Below are positions 6,624 through 10,012 of a stretch of DNA of 10,012 nt, piece after piece. The notes below the pieces were generated by a model, which saw only the letters and a program-made list of their open reading frames with translations, did not search any database and was not told where the DNA came from. The stretch lies in the NCBI GenBank assembly GCA_000715605.1, contig KL568554.1, positions 30,352 to 40,363 of the forward strand, in the 5' to 3' direction. Position 1 is the stretch's first letter; each line of letters opens with the position of its first letter. The position numbers were made by a program, and so were the translations under genes. The stretch is from Streptomyces speibonae (GTDB lineage: Bacteria > Actinomycetota > Actinomycetes > Streptomycetales > Streptomycetaceae).

Positions 6624-7801
6624 GCCAGGAGTCCCTGTCCTCCGGAGAGCTCGGCGACCCGGCGCTCGACCCGGTGGAGGTGCCGGAGCCCGGCGCCGTG
6701 ACCATCGTCGTCCCCACCTTCAACGAGTCCGCGAACGTACGGCAGTTGCTGCACCGGATCACCGAAGCGGTGCCCGCCCGGCTGCCCTGCGAGGTCGTCT
6801 TCGTGGACGACTCCACCGACGACACCCCCGAGGTCATCCGGAAGGCGGCCGCGGACTGCCCCTACCCGGTCACCGTCCTGCACCGGGAGGAAGCGGTCGG
6901 CGGGCTGGGCGGCGCGGTCGTCGAGGGCATCAAGGCCGCCGCGTCGGACTGGGTCGTCGTCATGGACGGCGACTGCCAGCATCCGCCGTCCCTGGTACCG
7001 GAGCTGGTGGCGACCGGTGAACGGGCGGGCGCCCAACTGGTCGTCGCCTCCCGCTACACCGAGGGCGGCAGCCGGGCCGGCCTCGCGGGCGGCTACCGGG
7101 TGGCGGTCTCGCGCGGGGCGACCTGGCTGGCCAAGGCCCTCTTCCCGCGCCGGCTGCACGGCATCAGCGACCCGATGAGCGGCTTCTTCGCCGTCCGCCG
7201 CAGCGCCGTCCCCGCCGACGTCCTGAAACCCCTGGGCTACAAGATCCTCCTCGAACTCGCCGTCCGCGGCCGCCCGCGCACCGTCACCGAGGTGCCGTTC
7301 GTCTTCCAGGACCGGTTCGCCGGGGAGTCCAAGTCGACCGCGAAGGAGGGGGCGCGGTTCCTGCGGCACCTCGCCGGGCTGCGCATGGAGGCCCCGCTCG
7401 CCCGCATGGTCGTCTTCGGACTGATCGGACTGACCGGCTTCGTCCCCAACCTGGCCGCGCTGTGGGCGCTGACCGAGGCCGGACTGCACTATCTGCCCGC
7501 CGAGATCGTCGCCAACCAGTTCGGCGTGGCCTGGAACTTCCTGCTGATCGAGACACTGCTGTTCCGCGAGCGGCGGCGGCACCGCCACTGGGCCGACCGC
7601 ACCGCGCGGTTCGCGCTGCTCGCCAACGCCGACCTGGTGCTGCGCCTGCCGCTGATCGCGCTGCTGATCGGCCGGTTCGGCATGACGGCACTGCCGGCCA
7701 CCGCGCTGGCGCTCGTGATCACCTTCGTCCTGCGCTTCGTGGGGACCGAAGCGCTGGTGTACCTCCCGAGCCGGGCCCGCAAGGCAAGGAGCACCGCATG
7801 A
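6620..7801 (+). CDS. DPM1-like polyprenyl-phosphate sugar synthase fused to GtrA membrane domain
   Basis: It has 393 residues. The ATG at 6620 overlaps the previous stop (ATGA), with GGAGG 6 bases upstream. The N-terminal GT2 domain starts with TIVVPTFNES (28-37), then FVDDSTDD (61-68), the metal motif MDGDCQHPP (115-123), and DRFAGESK (231-238), all typical of dolichol-phosphate mannose synthase. Residues about 256-380 form a GtrA domain with four membrane helices; GtrA proteins are thought to help flip lipid-linked sugars. By family, the protein moves a hexose (mannose or glucose) from a nucleotide sugar to polyprenyl phosphate on the inner face, and the fused domain may assist transfer to the outer face. 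The product would be the donor for the adjacent GT-C enzyme. The reading frame stays open upstream to 5108, but that part lies within the GT-C gene and is not coding. It overlaps the oxidase gene by ATGA. Confidence 0.9.
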   Translation: MSQESLSSGELGDPALDPVEVPEPGAVTIVVPTFNESANVRQLLHRITEAVPARLPCEVVFVDDSTDDTPEVIRKAAADCPYPVTVLHREEAVGGLGGAVVEGIKAAASDWVVVMDGDCQHPPSLVPELVATGERAGAQLVVASRYTEGGSRAGLAGGYRVAVSRGATWLAKALFPRRLHGISDPMSGFFAVRRSAVPADVLKPLGYKILLELAVRGRPRTVTEVPFVFQDRFAGESKSTAKEGARFLRHLAGLRMEAPLARMVVFGLIGLTGFVPNLAALWALTEAGLHYLPAEIVANQFGVAWNFLLIETLLFRERRRHRHWADRTARFALLANADLVLRLPLIALLIGRFGMTALPATALALVITFVLRFVGTEALVYLPSRARKARSTA

Positions 7802-10012
7802 GAACACCCGGAAATCCGCTGACGTCCAGACGTACCACGGCCCTGCTGGCCGTGGGCGCGCTCACCACCGGCCTTCTCCTGACCGCCCCGCACCCCGCCT
7901 CCGCCGCCAACCTGATCAAGAACCCCGGCTTCGAGACGGCGGGGACCGGCGACATGCCGTACTGCTGGGAGAAGTCCGGCTGGGGCGACAACGACTTCAC
8001 CTTCACCACCACCTCCGACGCGCACACCGGCGACAAGGCCATGAAGGTCGAGCTGACCCGGCGCGTCGAGGGCGACCGCAAGGCGCTGATCACCGAGTCC
8101 GCGGAGTGCGCGCCCGCGGTGACGCCGGGGGAGCAGTACGACCTGGGCCTGTGGTACAAGACGACCACCCCGGACGCGGCCCTCACGCTGTTCCGGCACG
8201 ACACCACGGCCGGCTGGCAGTACTGGACCGACCTCAAGACGCTGGACATGCGGGCCGCCTGGACCGAGGCCACCGTCCGCACCCCCGAGGTCCCGGCCGG
8301 CACCGACCGCATCTCCTGGGGCGTGTCCGTCTACGGCACCGGCTCCGCCACCACCGACGACTACACGATGGAGCAGGTCGCCGAGCCGGTCCCGGAACCC
8401 GGCTGCACGGGCACCGCCGAGGAGTGCGCCGACGGCAGCTGGGAGGTGCTGCCCGCGCAGAACCCGGTGCGCTCCATGCACTCCGTCGTGCTGCACAACG
8501 GAAAGGTGCTGCTGATCGCCGGCTCCGGCAACGACCCGGAGCTGTTCGAGGCGGGCACCTTCACCAGCGCCGTCTACGACCCTTCGAACGGCAGCTACAA
8601 GGTCATCCCGACCCCGGACGACATGTTCTGCGCCGGGCACGTCCAGCTCAAGGACGGCCGGGTGCTGGTGATGAGCGGCAACAAGGGCTACCCGTCCGCC
8701 GACGGCACCATCGGCTACCAGGGCTACAAGGACTCCTACATCTTCGACCCGGAGACCGAGTCCTACACCAAGACCAACGACATGAACGACGGCCACTGGT
8801 ACCCGTCGGCGACCATCCTGGGCAACGGTGACGTGCTCAGCTTCGGCGGTCTGCGCGAGGACTCCACCGGCTCGGTCACCGCCGAGCGGTGGTCGGACGC
8901 CGCACAGCAGTGGCTGCCGACCTGGCAGGTCAACCAGACCTGGTCCTACTGGGGCCTGTACCCGTCGATGATCCTCATGCAGGACGGCCGCCTCTTCTAC
9001 TCCGGCAGCCATGTCTTCGGCAACAACATCCCCGGCACCGGCTCGGCGATCTACGACTACGACGCCAACACCATCACCCAGGTCCCGGGGCTGCAGAACA
9101 AGGACGAGCGGGACCAGTCGGCGAGCGTGCTGCTGCCCCCGGCGCAGGACCAGAAGGTCCTCACCCTCGGCGGCGGCAACATCGACTCCAACCCGGACGC
9201 CAACCGGCTCACCGACATCATCGACCTCAAGCAGCCGAACCCGTCCTATGTCGCGGGCCCGCCCCTCCCGCAGGGCACCGTCGACCTCGGCAACGGGCCC
9301 GTGCCGCAGACCGGCGACCAGGGCAAGATGTACGTCTCCGCGGTACTGCTGCCCGACGGCACGGTGCTGGAGACCGGCGGCGCGCTGCACAACCGCGCCA
9401 ACCCGGTGTTCGAGACGTCGGTCTTCGACCCGGCCACGGAGACGTTCGACCCGGTGGCCGTCGACCCGGAGGCACGCGGCTACCACTCCTCGGCGTTCCT
9501 GCTGCCCGACGGCCGCGTGATGGCCACCGGCGACAACCCGGGCAACGGCTCCTGGAACCACAACGTGTCGATCTACAGCCCGCCCTATCTCTTCAAGGGC
9601 GAGCGGCCGGAGATCACCTCGGTGATCGACACGGAGTGGAACTACGGCGACACCCAGCGGATCACCGTGGACCGGCCCATCGCCAAGGCCGAGCTGATCC
9701 GCCCGGCCGCCGTCACCCACTCCTCGGACCCGAACCAGCGGTTCGTGGACCTGCCGCTGTCGGTCGACGGCGACAACGTCGACCTGAATGTGACGAGCAA
9801 CCCCGACCTGGCCCCGCCCGGCTGGTACATGCTCTTCGCGGTGGACGCGAACGGCGTGCCGTCGGTGGCGGAGTGGGTGCACCTCCAGGGCCCGCAGGCG
9901 CTCGCCGCCAAGGACGCCTCCGCCCATGTCCACTCCTTCGCCGGGGCGCCGGCGGGCAAGGTGACCGAGCCCGGCAGGAAGCGCACCTCACAGCCGGTCG
10001 GCCCGGCGGTCT
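7798..10012 (+). CDS. Secreted copper-radical oxidase (galactose oxidase/GlxA class) with N-terminal carbohydrate-binding module, 3' end outside window
   Basis: At least 738 codons are open to the right edge. The ATG at 7798 follows AAGGAG by 6 bases. A signal peptide (about 1-36, RR at 11-12, cleavage after A-S-A) suggests export; the twin arginine only weakly fits a Tat signal. Residues about 37-195 form a beta-sandwich carbohydrate-binding module (NLIKNPGFE start). A kelch-type beta-propeller (about 210-590) and a DUF1929/galactose-oxidase early-set domain (about 595-697) follow. All copper-site residues align with galactose oxidase: C278 (in MFCAGH) and Y335 (in HWYPS) for the Cys-Tyr cofactor, Y562-H563 (in RGYHSS), and H641 (in AVTHSSD). 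The enzyme class oxidises primary alcohols or aldehydes with O2, giving H2O2. Trp334 sits next to the crosslinked Tyr. It likely acts on the glycan made by the operon. The substrate is not readable from sequence. Confidence 0.9.
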   Translation, partial: MRTPGNPLTSRRTTALLAVGALTTGLLLTAPHPASAANLIKNPGFETAGTGDMPYCWEKSGWGDNDFTFTTTSDAHTGDKAMKVELTRRVEGDRKALITESAECAPAVTPGEQYDLGLWYKTTTPDAALTLFRHDTTAGWQYWTDLKTLDMRAAWTEATVRTPEVPAGTDRISWGVSVYGTGSATTDDYTMEQVAEPVPEPGCTGTAEECADGSWEVLPAQNPVRSMHSVVLHNGKVLLIAGSGNDPELFEAGTFTSAVYDPSNGSYKVIPTPDDMFCAGHVQLKDGRVLVMSGNKGYPSADGTIGYQGYKDSYIFDPETESYTKTNDMNDGHWYPSATILGNGDVLSFGGLREDSTGSVTAERWSDAAQQWLPTWQVNQTWSYWGLYPSMILMQDGRLFYSGSHVFGNNIPGTGSAIYDYDANTITQVPGLQNKDERDQSASVLLPPAQDQKVLTLGGGNIDSNPDANRLTDIIDLKQPNPSYVAGPPLPQGTVDLGNGPVPQTGDQGKMYVSAVLLPDGTVLETGGALHNRANPVFETSVFDPATETFDPVAVDPEARGYHSSAFLLPDGRVMATGDNPGNGSWNHNVSIYSPPYLFKGERPEITSVIDTEWNYGDTQRITVDRPIAKAELIRPAAVTHSSDPNQRFVDLPLSVDGDNVDLNVTSNPDLAPPGWYMLFAVDANGVPSVAEWVHLQGPQALAAKDASAHVHSFAGAPAGKVTEPGRKRTSQPVGPAV

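Noticed and set aside
7489-9933. Minus-strand ORF of about 814 codons opposite the oxidase
   Set aside because: It covers the conserved oxidase and the end of the DPM-GtrA gene, has a biased valine/glycine/arginine composition and no recognisable domain; it is a shadow frame.

Overview
The window is very GC-rich with strong third-position GC bias, GTG and TTG starts, purine-rich Shine-Dalgarno sites and one isolated TTA leucine codon. Together with the gene content this points to the chromosome of a Streptomyces or close actinomycete. It holds six protein genes (two cut by the window edges), no RNA genes, no mobile elements and no CRISPR. Only two gaps exceed 100 bases: 1249-1397 and 3432-3672.

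Left part (1-3431). A minus-strand gene leaves the window at base 1. It encodes a STAND/NB-ARC-type P-loop NTPase with an unusual N-terminal helical region and a glycine-rich hydrophobic stretch. Divergent from it is a complete DUF255/YyaL-type protein of 677 residues, with a thioredoxin-like CHWC site followed by a six-hairpin (alpha/alpha) barrel.

Right part (3432-10012). A 241-base intergenic region carries a short palindrome, a strong two-part hairpin and a G-rich ribosome-binding region. It leads into four genes joined by 4-base overlaps (GTGA, ATGA, ATGA), which form an evident translationally coupled operon. The genes are (1) a membrane family-2 glycosyltransferase of the cellulose-synthase-like, processive type with a QxxRW motif; (2) a multi-spanning GT-C/ArnT-PMT-like glycosyltransferase with a TTA codon near its start; (3) a DPM1-like polyprenyl-phosphate sugar synthase fused to a GtrA membrane domain; (4) a secreted copper-radical oxidase of the galactose oxidase/GlxA class with an added N-terminal carbohydrate-binding module, open at the right edge.

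The inferred joint job is to build and modify a cell-surface glycan. The CslA-like enzyme would polymerise a backbone. The DPM-GtrA protein would make and flip a lipid-linked sugar, which the GT-C enzyme would add outside the membrane. The secreted oxidase would bind the glycan and oxidise its alcohols to aldehydes. This resembles the known Streptomyces cslA-glxA pair but adds a lipid-linked-sugar branch and a binding module. It is the most interesting system in the window. The TTA codon suggests that the locus is under bldA developmental control.
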